Notes under the pieces: model-generated
The model's input: only the letters and a program-made list of their open reading frames with translations
Database searches by the model: none
What the model was told of the DNA's origin: nothing
Shown: piece after piece, positions 32,267 to 41,565 of the stretch
Layout: each line of letters begins with the position of its first letter
Position numbering within the stretch: the stretch's first letter is position 1
Position numbers and translations under genes: made by a program
Assembly (NCBI RefSeq): GCF_004827385.1
Contig: NZ_SRXN01000001.1
Location: forward strand, 496,001-560,000
Reading direction: 5' to 3'
From: Ensifer sp. MPMI2T
GTDB lineage: Bacteria; Pseudomonadota; Alphaproteobacteria; Rhizobiales; Rhizobiaceae
Length of the DNA: 64,000 nucleotides

Positions 32267-32923
32267 TTGAGCTACGACGACTGGATTGAGCACGCATTTG
32301 GCCACGTGGTGCGGCTCCACGGCTATCCTTGGTTCTTTGATGAAGATCCTCCCTGGTGGGATCCCGAACCGGCGGTCGCGGTGGATTACTTTACGAGGCT
32401 TTTTTCGACGACCGAACGGTCGCTCGCCTACTTTTCCGATGCACAGATCGCGCAGGGGCTCGTCTACCTGTTGAGCACGAGCGCGTCAGGCGACAACGGG
32501 TGGTTCTACAGCACTTCTGTGCCGACAGCAGCGCGTCTTCGCTGCGTCGAGGCGATCGAGAACGTCTTCGCCGACCTGTTCGCCCCGCGCTGTGCGGATG
32601 TGTTGGCTCACATCGACGAACCCGGCGCGGCTCCCCTGAATGCGGTATGCTACATGTGGTGGGACGAGTTCCCATGCTTGGCGCTTCCGGATGACCCGGA
32701 CTGCGACTTGCTTCACGGGGCCGCGATCGACGTCATGCGTCGAACGCTGAGGCTCAGCTCTGTCGCGTGTCAGGAAGCGGCTCTCCATGGCCTGGGCCAC
32801 TGGCTCCGGTACAGACCGCATGATGTCGTCGCGGCCGTCGACGAATTCCTGGAGGAGGGACGCGGCAGGCGAACCGAACTCGTTTCCTATGCCCACTGCG
32901 CGAGGGTGGGGTGTGTGCTCTGA
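32267..32923 (+). CDS. Orphan protein of unknown function
   Basis: 218 aa from TTG 32267, unrecognised by family. The protein is acidic and Trp/Tyr-rich, with PWFFDEDPPWWDPEP near residues 20-34, a Cys-rich centre (CVEAIEN, APRCADV, CYMWWDEFPCL) and a helical C terminus (SVACQEAALHGLGHWL). No signal peptide. An ideal AGGAGG (32236-32241) stands 7 nt before an in-frame ATA at 32249, whereas it is 25 nt from the TTG, so the start is uncertain; ATA would add Ile/Met-PAVSD. It lies alone between lipA and ratA, which I recall as neighbours in S. meliloti. Confidence 0.55.
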   Translation: MSYDDWIEHAFGHVVRLHGYPWFFDEDPPWWDPEPAVAVDYFTRLFSTTERSLAYFSDAQIAQGLVYLLSTSASGDNGWFYSTSVPTAARLRCVEAIENVFADLFAPRCADVLAHIDEPGAAPLNAVCYMWWDEFPCLALPDDPDCDLLHGAAIDVMRRTLRLSSVACQEAALHGLGHWLRYRPHDVVAAVDEFLEEGRGRRTELVSYAHCARVGCVL

Positions 32924-33005
32924 GACCGCCTTACAAGCCGGCTTCTCCTTGCGACGGTTAGAAGTGCGGCCGTCGGCCCGTTCTGCGGCGTCGCGCATTC
33001 CACCA

Positions 33006-33053
33006 GACGCGCAGCAGTAGCACATTGAATTGCTGCGCGTTTTTATTCTTAAA
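33006..33053. repeat. Truncated RIME-like remnant with terminator-like hairpin
   Basis: AGACGCGCA…GTAGCAC-TTGAATTGCTGC…TTTTTAT-CTTAAA follows the same word order as copies at 4030 and 42948, but is shortened and has diverged. Arms ACGCGCAGCA (33007-33016) and TGCTGCGCGT (33031-33040) pair with a 14-nt loop and are followed by TTTTATTCTT, so the remnant could end the transcript of the orphan gene. Confidence 0.5.
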
Positions 33054-33138
33054 AAAACATCTAATAGGCCGCAAAAGAAGCCCGGCACAAATGCGCACAC
33101 TGCTTGAACTTCGCGTAGCACGCGCTTAACTGCAAGTC

Positions 33139-33585
33139 ATGCCGCACTTCGAAACAAACCATGTCGTTAAGCATTCGGCCGATCAGATGTTCGATCTCGT
33201 CGCCGACGTCGAGCGCTATCCGCAGTTTCTGCCGCTTTGCGAAGCCTTGAGCGTGCGTTCACGCAAGGAGCGCGATGGCAAGGTATTGCTGCTGGCCGAT
33301 ATGACGGTCGGTTACAAGGCAATTCGCGAGACCTTCACGACCCAGGTTCTGCTCAACAAGGCCGCGCGGACGATCGATGTCAGCTATATCGACGGACCAT
33401 TCAAATATCTCGACAACGACTGGCGCTTCGAGCCGACCGGCGAAAAGCTATCGATCGTGCATTTTTACATCGATTACGAATTCAAGAGCCGGCTTCTTGG
33501 CGCGTTGATGGGCTCCATGTTCGATCGGGCGTTCCGCATGTTTTCGGAAGCCTTCGAAAAGCGAGCCGACGAGGTCTATGCTTGA
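33139..33585 (+). CDS. RatA/Coq10-like START-fold protein
   Basis: 148 aa, SRPBCC (START) fold. It aligns with the ubiquinone-binding Coq10 / RatA family: HSADQMFDLVADVERYPQFLPLCEA at the N terminus, GYKAIRETFTT in the centre and LGALMGSMFDRAFRMFSEAFEKRA at the end. A role in ubiquinone handling is the likelier one; RatA was also described as a ribosome-association toxin in E. coli, but its partner RatB is not adjacent. Its last 10 bp overlap the 3' end of the convergent cinA-like gene. Confidence 0.87.
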   Translation: MPHFETNHVVKHSADQMFDLVADVERYPQFLPLCEALSVRSRKERDGKVLLLADMTVGYKAIRETFTTQVLLNKAARTIDVSYIDGPFKYLDNDWRFEPTGEKLSIVHFYIDYEFKSRLLGALMGSMFDRAFRMFSEAFEKRADEVYA

Positions 33586-34076
33586 TGAGAGATGTTTTCG
33601 AGGAGCTCAAGCGCGGTTCTAACGGCTGACAGCCGAACCACGTCGCGGCCGATGTCGCCATAGCGCATCTCGCGGTGAAGCGTCGCGCCTTTCCGGCTCG
33701 CCGCCGCCAGGTGCACGAGCCCTACCGGTTTCTCCACCGAGCCACCGGCCGGCCCGGCGATCCCCGTCACGGCGACGGCAACATCGGCCCCTGAGTGGGA
33801 CACGGCGCCGCGTGCCATTTCGATAGCGGTCTCGCGCGAGACGGCGCCGTGGGCGGCAAGCGTCGCGAGTTCGATCCCGAGCATCTGTATCTTGGCGTCG
33901 TTGGAATAGGTGACGAAACCACGGTCGACGACGAGCGACGAGCCGGCAATTTCCGTCAACACCCCGGCAATCAGGCCGCCGGTGCAGGATTCCGCCGTGG
34001 CCAGCTTCAGGTTGCGCGCCGTGAAATCGGCAAGGATTTCCCGCGCTTTCTGTTCTATATCGGCGGGCCACATCAT
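33576..34076 (-). CDS. CinA C-terminal domain (nicotinamide-nucleotide amidase-like) protein
   Basis: 166 aa, equal to the stand-alone CinA C-terminal domain (PncC type), which deamidates nicotinamide mononucleotide. Marks: [18 protein letters not shown] near residues 22-39, the substrate loop [12 protein letters not shown] and [22 protein letters not shown]. The N-terminal MoeA-like domain of full CinA is absent, as is usual for this version. ATG 34076 overlaps the ispDF stop by 4 bases (ATGA), so it is translationally coupled to ispDF. Confidence 0.92.
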   Translation of the reverse strand: MMWPADIEQKAREILADFTARNLKLATAESCTGGLIAGVLTEIAGSSLVVDRGFVTYSNDAKIQMLGIELATLAAHGAVSRETAIEMARGAVSHSGADVAVAVTGIAGPAGGSVEKPVGLVHLAAASRKGATLHREMRYGDIGRDVVRLSAVRTALELLENISHQA

Positions 34077-35287
34077 GCGTTGCTCCCAGGTACATAGACG
34101 ACCGTTGCCGTGGCGATCGCCGCGATACCTTCGTTGCGGCCGATGAAACCGAGCTTTTCGTTGGTGGTCGCCTTGATCGAACAGCGGTCGATGGCGATGC
34201 CAAGCATTGCTGCCAGGTTCTCTCGCATCTGCTGGCGGTGCGGCCCGACCTTGGGCGCTTCGGCGATCAGCGAAATGTCCGCATTGGTAATTGTTCCGCC
34301 ACGCTCGCGGACGATCTGCGCCGCGTGCTCCAGAAAGATGCGGGAAGGCGCACCCTTCCATTGCGGATCGGACGGTGGGAAGTGATCGCCGATATCGCCT
34401 GCGCCGCAGGTCGCGAGAAGGGCGTCAGTCAGCGCATGCAGCGCGACGTCGGCATCGGAATGGCCGGAAAGTTTGCGGTCGTGCGGGATGAATACGCCGC
34501 AAAGGGTGACGCCGTTGCCTTCGACGAGTTGGTGGACGTCGTAGCCATTGCCGGTGCGCACATCGGGAATTGCGCTGCCTTTGAGCCTTTCGTCGGCCAT
34601 CGAAATATCCCTCTGCAGCGTGAGCTTGATGTTGTCCACCATACCCTCGACTAGGACAACGGGAATATCCGCCCATTCGGCAATGGACGCGTCATCGGTG
34701 AAATCCGCTTTTGCGCCGGCGCTGGCGGCGCGATGCGCGGAGAGAATCGTCTCCAACATGAAGCATTGCGGCGTCTGTGCCGCATAGAGATTACTCCGCG
34801 CGACGGTTTCCTGCACGAGGCCATTTGCGCCGGCCCGCTTCAACGTGTCGGTGACTGCAATCGCCGGCACGACCGCATCGGCGCCGCCCAGCAGCGCCTG
34901 ACGGCAACGATCGAGCAGCGCGTGATCCGCAAACGGGCGCACTGCGTCGTGGATCATGACATATTTTGTGCCCGCAGCCGCAACCGCCTCCAGGCCCGCA
35001 AGGACCGAAAGCTGCCGCGTCGCTCCTCCATGTACCACGCTCAAATCGGCTGGCGCGGGCACGCGCTTCACAGCAGCGGCAAGCAATTCCGCGTCGTCCG
35101 GATGGATGACGATAACGATTGGTCCCGTTCCGTCCCATGTCGCGAAAGTGTCAAGCGTATGCGCGATAACGGGGCGGCCGCCGATCGTCCGGTACTGCTT
35201 CGGCCCCTCGGCCGATTGGCCGGCGCGCTCACCGCGGCCGGCCGCGACGATGAGGACACCACAGGAGAACTGTTCTTCAGGCTGCAT
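34073..35287 (-). CDS. ispDF: Bifunctional MEP cytidylyltransferase / MECDP synthase
   Basis: 404 aa fusion. The N-terminal IspD half (about 1-225) has [13 protein letters not shown] and the [12 protein letters not shown] site. The C-terminal IspF half (about 240-404) starts [11 protein letters not shown] (zinc His/Asp), has [19 protein letters not shown] and ends with [23 protein letters not shown]. Together they do two steps of the non-mevalonate isoprenoid pathway, and the fusion is typical of alphaproteobacteria. Start taken at 35287; an in-frame ATG at 35308 would add 7 residues. Confidence 0.95.
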   Translation of the reverse strand: MQPEEQFSCGVLIVAAGRGERAGQSAEGPKQYRTIGGRPVIAHTLDTFATWDGTGPIVIVIHPDDAELLAAAVKRVPAPADLSVVHGGATRQLSVLAGLEAVAAAGTKYVMIHDAVRPFADHALLDRCRQALLGGADAVVPAIAVTDTLKRAGANGLVQETVARSNLYAAQTPQCFMLETILSAHRAASAGAKADFTDDASIAEWADIPVVLVEGMVDNIKLTLQRDISMADERLKGSAIPDVRTGNGYDVHQLVEGNGVTLCGVFIPHDRKLSGHSDADVALHALTDALLATCGAGDIGDHFPPSDPQWKGAPSRIFLEHAAQIVRERGGTITNADISLIAEAPKVGPHRQQMRENLAAMLGIAIDRCSIKATTNEKLGFIGRNEGIAAIATATVVYVPGSNA

Positions 35288-35406
35288 CTTATGTATGTGG
35301 TCCCGCATTTCGCCGCTCTTCGCCGTGATCTACCGCGAAGGCCCCGCCATTGCCAGCCCGGCCATTGCTGGCCACGGAGGGAATTTTGTCGGTGGCGTGG
35401 AAATCG

Positions 35407-35435
35407 CTTGGCAAGCCGAATAACAATGTCTAAAA
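35407..35435 (+). promoter_or_regulatory. Putative dusB-ntrBC promoter
   Basis: CTTGGC (35407-35412) and CTAAAA (35430-35435) are spaced 17 nt, a fair fit to CTTGAC-N17-CTATAT. The predicted start leaves a very short leader before ATG 35452, so either the leader is short or translation begins at ATG 35467. Confidence 0.4.
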
Positions 35436-35451
35436 ATAGTGCAAGAAGAAC

Positions 35452-36480
35452 ATGTGCCTGAAAGATATGCATTTGCCACCGTCGGCCCTGTCATCGTCGC
35501 TCCGGATCGGGAAAGTTGAAATCCGCAACCGGGTGGCGCTCGCGCCGATGTCGGGGGTGACGGATTTGCCTTTCCGCACGCTTGCCTGGCGTTTCGGTGC
35601 CGGATTTGTGGTGACGGAAATGGTCGCGAGCCGCGAACTTGTCTGCAACGCCGCTGAATCCTGGGCACGCCTGAAGAATTCCGGCATCGAGCCGCATATC
35701 GTCCAGCTCGCTGGCCGTGAGGCGCACTGGATGGCGGAAGCCGCGAGGATCGTCGAGGCGAACGGCGCCGATGTTGTCGATATCAACATGGGCTGCCCGG
35801 CCAAGAAGGTTACCGGCGGCTATTCCGGTTCGGCGCTGATGCGCGACCCCGATCATGCCTTGTCGCTTATCGAAGCGACCGTCAGGGCCGTTTCGGTGCC
35901 GGTAACGCTGAAGATGCGGCTCGGTTGGGATGAAAATTCAATCAATGCTCCATTGATCGCCCGGAGGGCTGAAGAGTCGGGTGTGCAGGCCATCACGATC
36001 CACGGCCGCACGCGGATGCAATTTTACAGCGGCAAGGCGGATTGGGACGCGATCCATGCGGTTCGCGACGTCATCTCCGTCCCTCTGATAGCCAATGGCG
36101 ACGTCGATAGCGTGGCGGACGCGACCGAAATCCTGCGCCGGTCGGATGCTGACGCCGTCATGGTGGGGCGCTCATCGCAGGGGCGGCCATGGCATGCCGG
36201 GGTCCTTGCCGGAGCCTGTCTTCATCCTGATGCCTTAGAGATCGCGCGGATCTTCGCCGAGCACTACGCCATGATGCTCGAATTCTATGGGACTCAGATT
36301 GGCCTTCGGCACGCCCGCAAGCATGTCGGTTGGTACATCGAGCGTTTCGCGCCGAACCTCTCGTCCGCGGACAAGGCGGCGATCCTGACGTCCACCGATC
36401 CGGTCCTGGTCAGCGATCGGGTCGCTGCCGCGATTGCGAATGGCGACGTCGCACCGGTCAACGAGGAGATGGCGGCATGA
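35452..36480 (+). CDS. dusB: tRNA-dihydrouridine synthase
   Basis: 342 aa, FMN-dependent. Known in rhizobia as nifR3, the gene ahead of ntrBC. Marks: [16 protein letters not shown], the catalytic-Cys segment [13 protein letters not shown] and the phosphate-binding NGDVDS with GRSSQGRPW. It reduces uridine to dihydrouridine in tRNA. ATG 35452 is used; ATG 35467 is an alternative. Its stop overlaps the ntrB start by 4 bases (ATGA). Confidence 0.93.
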   Translation: MCLKDMHLPPSALSSSLRIGKVEIRNRVALAPMSGVTDLPFRTLAWRFGAGFVVTEMVASRELVCNAAESWARLKNSGIEPHIVQLAGREAHWMAEAARIVEANGADVVDINMGCPAKKVTGGYSGSALMRDPDHALSLIEATVRAVSVPVTLKMRLGWDENSINAPLIARRAEESGVQAITIHGRTRMQFYSGKADWDAIHAVRDVISVPLIANGDVDSVADATEILRRSDADAVMVGRSSQGRPWHAGVLAGACLHPDALEIARIFAEHYAMMLEFYGTQIGLRHARKHVGWYIERFAPNLSSADKAAILTSTDPVLVSDRVAAAIANGDVAPVNEEMAA

Positions 36481-37634
36481 CGGACAAGGCAACGGCAATG
36501 GAGCCTGCGGAGGATGCGAACGATCTTTCGATGGCGGTGCTGAACGCGATCCAAAACCCCGTCATCCTGGTCGATGAAAACGGCCTTGTGGCCTTCGCCA
36601 ACTGGGAGGCCGAATCTTTTTTCGGCGCCAGCGCCAATCATCTCGCCCGTCACAATATCAGCGCCTTCATTCCATTCGGCAGTCCGCTGCTGACTTTGAT
36701 CGAACAGGTTCGCGAGCGACGGGCGCCTGTTAACGAATACCGGGTCGATCTGAGTTCGCCGCGTCTCGGCGCCGACAAGCTTGTCGATCTCTATGTGGCG
36801 CCGGTTCTTTCCACGCCGGGATCCGTGGTCATCGTCTTCCAGGAGCGCTCGATGGCGGACAAGATCGATCGGCAGCTGACGCACCGAGGCGCCGCGCGAT
36901 CCGTGACCGGTCTCGCCTCGATGTTGGCCCATGAGATCAAGAACCCGCTCTCCGGCATTCGCGGTGCCGCACAGTTGCTCGAGACGTCCGTCAATGACGA
37001 AGACCGGGCCCTGACGCGGCTGATCTGCGACGAGACCGACCGCATCGTATCGCTCGTCGACCGCATGGAGGTCTTCTCTGACGAAAGACCTGTGGATCGC
37101 GTACCGCTCAATATCCATTCCGTGCTCGATCACGTGAAAGCGATCGCCAAGGCCGGGTTTGCCCGTACCATCAAGATTTCGGAGAACTACGACCCGTCGC
37201 TGCCGCCGGTTTACGCCAATCGCGACCAGCTTGTTCAGGTGTTCCTCAATCTGATCAAGAATGCCGCCGAGGCGATCGGCGATCGGGCCGATGGCGAGAT
37301 CATGCTGACGACGGCCTATCGCCCCGGCATTCGCCTTTCGGTTGCCGGCACCCGCGAAAAGATCTCGTTGCCGCTGGAGTTCTGCGTGCATGACAACGGA
37401 CCCGGCGTTCCCGCGGATCTGCTGCCGCACCTTTTCGATCCCTTCATCACCACCAAGACGAACGGCTCGGGCCTCGGCCTGGCGCTGGTCGCCAAGATCA
37501 TTGGCGGCCACGGGGGCATCGTCGAGTGCGACAGCCAGCACAACCGCACCACCTTCCGTGTTCTGATGCCGGCGTCCAAGGGACTGGCGGCGGATGACGA
37601 CGAAATTCCGATGACAAAAGGAAACATTGCATGA
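36477..37634 (+). CDS. ntrB: Nitrogen regulation sensor histidine kinase NtrB
   Basis: 385 aa, soluble. An N-terminal PAS domain (about 15-125) is followed by the dimerisation/phosphorylation helix with H152 ([15 protein letters not shown]), an N box ([15 protein letters not shown]), a G1 box (DNGPGVP) and a G2 box ([19 protein letters not shown]). With PII proteins it sets NtrC phosphorylation according to nitrogen supply. ATG 36477 overlaps the dusB stop and its own stop overlaps ntrC, so dusB-ntrB-ntrC are coupled. Confidence 0.96.
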   Translation: MTDKATAMEPAEDANDLSMAVLNAIQNPVILVDENGLVAFANWEAESFFGASANHLARHNISAFIPFGSPLLTLIEQVRERRAPVNEYRVDLSSPRLGADKLVDLYVAPVLSTPGSVVIVFQERSMADKIDRQLTHRGAARSVTGLASMLAHEIKNPLSGIRGAAQLLETSVNDEDRALTRLICDETDRIVSLVDRMEVFSDERPVDRVPLNIHSVLDHVKAIAKAGFARTIKISENYDPSLPPVYANRDQLVQVFLNLIKNAAEAIGDRADGEIMLTTAYRPGIRLSVAGTREKISLPLEFCVHDNGPGVPADLLPHLFDPFITTKTNGSGLGLALVAKIIGGHGGIVECDSQHNRTTFRVLMPASKGLAADDDEIPMTKGNIA

Positions 37635-39085
37635 CGGGCGCTACGATTCTCGTCGCGGATGACGATGCCGCCATTCGCACCGTGCTCAATCAGGCCTTGA
37701 GCCGCGCCGGCTATGATGTGCGCATCACCTCCAATGCGGCGACGTTGTGGCGCTGGATTGCTGCTGGTGACGGCGATCTGGTCGTAACCGACGTCGTGAT
37801 GCCGGACGAGAACGCCTTCGATCTCCTGCCGCGGATCAAGAAGGCGAGGCCGGACCTGCCCGTGCTCGTGATGAGCGCACAGAACACCTTCATGACAGCC
37901 ATCAAGGCGTCCGAAAAGGGAGCCTACGACTACCTGCCAAAACCTTTCGATCTGACGGAACTGATCGGCATTATCGGCCGCGCGCTCGCCGAACCGAAGC
38001 GCCGTCCCTCCAGGATCGACGACGATTCGCAGGATGGCATGCCGCTCGTCGGTCGTTCGGCTGCAATGCAGGAAATCTACCGCGTACTCGCGCGGCTGAT
38101 GCAGACCGACCTGACATTGATGATCACGGGAGAATCGGGAACCGGCAAGGAGCTCGTCGCGCGAGCGTTGCACGACTACGGCAAGCGCAGGAACGGCCCC
38201 TTTGTGGCGATCAACATGGCGGCGATTCCTCGCGACTTGATCGAGTCGGAATTGTTCGGTCACGAGAAGGGCGCCTTTACAGGCGCACAGACGCGCTCGA
38301 CCGGCCGTTTCGAGCAGGCCGAAGGTGGGACGCTCTTCCTCGACGAAATCGGCGACATGCCGATGGATGCCCAGACTAGGCTGCTGCGCGTGTTGCAGCA
38401 GGGCGAATACACTACTGTTGGCGGGCGGACGCCGATCCGTTCAGATGTGCGGATCGTTGCCGCGACGAACAAGGACCTGAAACAGTCGATCAATCAAGGG
38501 CTTTTCCGCGAAGACCTCTACTATCGCTTGAATGTCGTGCCGCTGCGTCTGCCGCCGCTGAGAGACCGAGCCGAGGATATTCCGGATCTCGTCCGCCATT
38601 TCGTCCAGCAGGCCGAAAAGGAAGGGTTGGACGTCAAACGTTTCGACCAGGAAGCGCTGGAACTGATGAAGACGCATCCGTGGCCCGGCAATGTGCGAGA
38701 GCTGGAGAACCTCGTACGGAGGCTGACGGCGCTCTATCCACAGGATGTGATCACCAGGGAAATTATCGAGAACGAATTGCGCTCCGAGATTCCTGACAGC
38801 CCGATCGAGAAGTCGGTGACTCGCTCCGGTTCGATGTCGATCTCCCAGGCGGTCGAAGAGAATATGAGGCAGTATTTTGCCAGTTTCGGCGATGCCCTGC
38901 CGCCATCGGGCCTCTATGATCGCGTGCTCGCAGAGATGGAGTATCCATTGATTCTCGCAGCCCTGACGGCGACGCGAGGTAATCAGATCAAGGCCGCCGA
39001 CCTCCTCGGCCTTAACCGAAACACGCTGCGCAAGAAGATTCGCGAACTCGGGGTTTCCGTCTACCGTAGTTCACGCAGTGCTTGA
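37631..39085 (+). CDS. ntrC: Nitrogen regulation response regulator NtrC
   Basis: 484 aa, sigma54-dependent activator. Receiver domain with phosphorylated D54 (VVTDVVMP), AAA+ domain with Walker A GESGTGKE, the sigma54-contacting KGAFTGA loop, Walker B LFLDEIGD and a C-terminal Fis-type HTH ([23 protein letters not shown]). It activates nitrogen assimilation genes. An ATGAACC… hairpin ATGCAAC/GTTGCAT follows the stop (39091-39107). Confidence 0.97.
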   Translation: MTGATILVADDDAAIRTVLNQALSRAGYDVRITSNAATLWRWIAAGDGDLVVTDVVMPDENAFDLLPRIKKARPDLPVLVMSAQNTFMTAIKASEKGAYDYLPKPFDLTELIGIIGRALAEPKRRPSRIDDDSQDGMPLVGRSAAMQEIYRVLARLMQTDLTLMITGESGTGKELVARALHDYGKRRNGPFVAINMAAIPRDLIESELFGHEKGAFTGAQTRSTGRFEQAEGGTLFLDEIGDMPMDAQTRLLRVLQQGEYTTVGGRTPIRSDVRIVAATNKDLKQSINQGLFREDLYYRLNVVPLRLPPLRDRAEDIPDLVRHFVQQAEKEGLDVKRFDQEALELMKTHPWPGNVRELENLVRRLTALYPQDVITREIIENELRSEIPDSPIEKSVTRSGSMSISQAVEENMRQYFASFGDALPPSGLYDRVLAEMEYPLILAALTATRGNQIKAADLLGLNRNTLRKKIRELGVSVYRSSRSA

Positions 39086-39090
39086 CTGAG

Positions 39091-39110
39091 ATGCAACACC
39101 GTTGCATTTT
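39091..39110 (+). terminator. Hairpin after ntrC
   Basis: Arms ATGCAAC (39091-39097) and GTTGCAT (39101-39107), loop ACC, then TTTT. Short stem, but the position 6 nt after ntrC suggests a weak terminator. The sequence could also be read as a palindromic protein site. Confidence 0.5.
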
Positions 39111-39252
39111 CGCCACAATGCGTTGCTTGAACGTCCGATAGCGTCGATTCGTTGCGTCGTCATTGGAGGCGACCCACCCGGTCGAGGCACGCCAATACTA
39201 TTTGGGGTTGGGCGTTAGGTCGGTTTCTCTGACCTGCTAAAGTTCGCGTTTG

Positions 39253-39272
39253 CCGGCGCCGTCGGGCGCCGG
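39253..39272 (+). promoter_or_regulatory. GC-rich hairpin just upstream of ntrY
   Basis: CCGGCGCC (39253-39260), loop GTCG, GGCGCCGG (39265-39272) form a perfect 8-bp stem directly before the GGGGGAAG ribosome binding site of ntrY. Placed where it could reduce translation or transcription into ntrYX, or act as a weak terminator of read-through from ntrC. Confidence 0.5.
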
Positions 39273-39291
39273 TTTGGGGGAAGCGTTTTAC

Positions 39292-41565
39292 ATGGTGGAC
39301 GGAATGGCCCTGCCATTGGGCACAGAGGACAGGGTCGCAACTGTCCAGGATCGGCGGGCGTCCTTCGCGCTGCCCGGATTGATGCTCGCCACCGGCGCGC
39401 TGATCTGTGCCACCCTGTCGCTGCTCGTTCTCCTCGGCCTCACCCCCATCCGGCCGGAACGCAACATCGTCATCGCCTGCGCGGGCATCAACGGCGTCTT
39501 CGTCGTCGGTCTGATCTATCTGATCGTACGCGAAATCCTCAGACTGCTGAGAGCACGCAGCAGGGGAAGAGCGGCAGCGCGGCTGCATGTGCGCATCGTC
39601 GCGCTCTTTTCGATCGTCGCGATAACGCCGGCCATCCTGGTCGCAATCTTTGCCAGCATCACGCTCGATGTCGGGCTCGATCGCTGGTTCTCGCTGCGCA
39701 CGCAGGCGATTGTCCGCTCGTCGTTGAACGTTGCGCAGGCCTACGTGCTCGAGAATGCCAGCTACCTGCAAGGCCAGACAGTGTCGATGGCCAACGACCT
39801 CGAGCGCAACCGGCAACTCTACAGCCTCGATCGCACCGGCTTCACCGAATTGATGACGCGGCAGGCGAGGGGACGCGGCATGCTTGGCGCCTTCCTGGTG
39901 CGCGCCGACGGTAGCGCCATCCTCCAGGCCAATATCTCGACCGAAAAGCCGCTGCCGGCTATTCCCGCCGATGCGCTCAAAAGCACGGTCTCTGGCCAGC
40001 CGACGCTTATTCCTCCCGGTGTGACCAATCTCGTCGGCGCTGTCATTCCGCTCGACAATATACCGGGAACGTACCTCTACACAGTCCGCAACGTCGATCC
40101 CGAAGTGATGCGTTCGATGCGGCTGATGGAGGAGAATACGGCCGAATACAAGGCACTTGAGGCCGGGCGCACCTCGCTTCAGATCGCCTTTGGCGTCCTC
40201 TATATCGGCTTTGCCCTCATCGTCCTGCTGGCGGCGATCTGGACGGCGATCGCCGTTGCCGATCGTATCGTGCGGCCGATCCGACAACTGATCGGCGCCG
40301 CGGACAGTGTTGCCTCCGGCAATCTCGATGTGGTCGTTCCGGTGCGCGCCGTCGACGGCGACGTGGGCAATCTCTCGCGCACCTTCAACAAGATGGTCAC
40401 CGAGATCCGCACGCAGCAGCAGCAGATCCTGGTTGCGAAGGACGAGGTGGACCAGCGCCGCCGCTTTATCGAAGCGGTGCTTTCCGGCGTCACCACGGCG
40501 GTTATCGGCGTTGGCAAGGACCGTCGCATCACGATTGCCAATCCTTCGTCGGAAGAATTTCTGCGGAAGTCCGCGCCGGGACTGCTGGGCACAAGCCTCA
40601 GCGAGGTTGCGCCCGAGATCGATGCTGTGCTGATCGAGGCTGAAAGCCGCTATCGCAACGATTATCGCAAGCAGATCAATATCATGCGCGGCGGAACCGA
40701 GCGTACGCTGAACGTGCAGGTGACGAGGGAGGAAGGCGACGATTCGCATGGCTCCTACGTCATCACGATCGATGACATCACCGATCTGGTGATTGCGCAG
40801 CGGTCTACCGCATGGGCCGACGTGGCCCGCCGCATCGCGCACGAGATCAAGAATCCGCTGACACCGATCCAGCTTTCGGCCGAGCGCTTGAGGCGCCGCT
40901 ATGGCAAGCAGATCGACCAGCAGGACCGGGCGGTCTTCGACCAGTGCACCGATACCATCGTGCGCCAGGTGGAGGATATCGGCCGAATGGTCGACGAATT
41001 TTCGGCGTTTGCGCGGATGCCGAAACCGACGAAGGAAAAATCCGATCTGCGATCGATCCTCAAGGATGCGGTTTTCCTGCGCGAGATGGGCAACAGTCAC
41101 ATCACCTTCGTTCGCGATTTCGGCGACGAGCCGCTCGAAGGCCAGTTTGACGGCCGCATGCTCGGCCAGGCCTTCGGCAACATCGTCAAAAACGCGGTGG
41201 AGGCGATCGAGGCCGTCCCTGCCGGAACGCAGCGGGGGGCGCCGACCATCGTCGTCCGGTCCCGTCGCGACGGCGCTTCCGGCCGATTCGTTGTCGACGT
41301 CATCGACAACGGCAAGGGCCTACCGACCGAGAACCGGCACAGAATTCTGGAGCCCTACATGACGATGCGCGAAAAGGGCACCGGTCTCGGTCTCGCAATC
41401 GTCAAGAAAATCATCGAGGACCATGGCGGACAATTGGAACTGCACGACGCACCGGTCGATTTCGACGGCGGCGTCGGGGCAATGATCCGCGTGATCCTGC
41501 CGCCTGCCGGCGAGACCGGGGGCGAAGGTACTGTAAAGGATAAGGGTAATACCAATGGCGGCTGA
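39292..41565 (+). CDS. ntrY: Two-component sensor histidine kinase NtrY
   Basis: 757 aa membrane sensor. N-terminal hydrophobic helices (about 25-100) followed by a periplasmic segment and a further helix near 300-325, a HAMP domain (VADRIVRPIRQLIGAADSV), a PAS domain, then HisKA ([22 protein letters not shown]) and the ATPase with N box (GNIVKNAVEAIE) and G boxes (DNGKGLP, GTGLGLAIVKKIIEDHGG). It phosphorylates NtrX; roles in nitrogen, redox and envelope control are known in relatives. ATG 39292 has GGGGGAAG upstream. ntrX overlaps its 3' end by 11 bp. Confidence 0.95.
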   Translation: MVDGMALPLGTEDRVATVQDRRASFALPGLMLATGALICATLSLLVLLGLTPIRPERNIVIACAGINGVFVVGLIYLIVREILRLLRARSRGRAAARLHVRIVALFSIVAITPAILVAIFASITLDVGLDRWFSLRTQAIVRSSLNVAQAYVLENASYLQGQTVSMANDLERNRQLYSLDRTGFTELMTRQARGRGMLGAFLVRADGSAILQANISTEKPLPAIPADALKSTVSGQPTLIPPGVTNLVGAVIPLDNIPGTYLYTVRNVDPEVMRSMRLMEENTAEYKALEAGRTSLQIAFGVLYIGFALIVLLAAIWTAIAVADRIVRPIRQLIGAADSVASGNLDVVVPVRAVDGDVGNLSRTFNKMVTEIRTQQQQILVAKDEVDQRRRFIEAVLSGVTTAVIGVGKDRRITIANPSSEEFLRKSAPGLLGTSLSEVAPEIDAVLIEAESRYRNDYRKQINIMRGGTERTLNVQVTREEGDDSHGSYVITIDDITDLVIAQRSTAWADVARRIAHEIKNPLTPIQLSAERLRRRYGKQIDQQDRAVFDQCTDTIVRQVEDIGRMVDEFSAFARMPKPTKEKSDLRSILKDAVFLREMGNSHITFVRDFGDEPLEGQFDGRMLGQAFGNIVKNAVEAIEAVPAGTQRGAPTIVVRSRRDGASGRFVVDVIDNGKGLPTENRHRILEPYMTMREKGTGLGLAIVKKIIEDHGGQLELHDAPVDFDGGVGAMIRVILPPAGETGGEGTVKDKGNTNGG

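Noticed and set aside
39180..39200. GGCACG-like sequence resembling a sigma54 -24 element before ntrY
   Set aside because: The required GC at the -12 position with 10-nt spacing is missing.
39160..41100. 646-aa open frame on the minus strand opposite ntrY
   Set aside because: It is the antisense shadow of a well-supported kinase gene; composition is Arg/His/Asp-rich without domains, as expected in GC-rich DNA.
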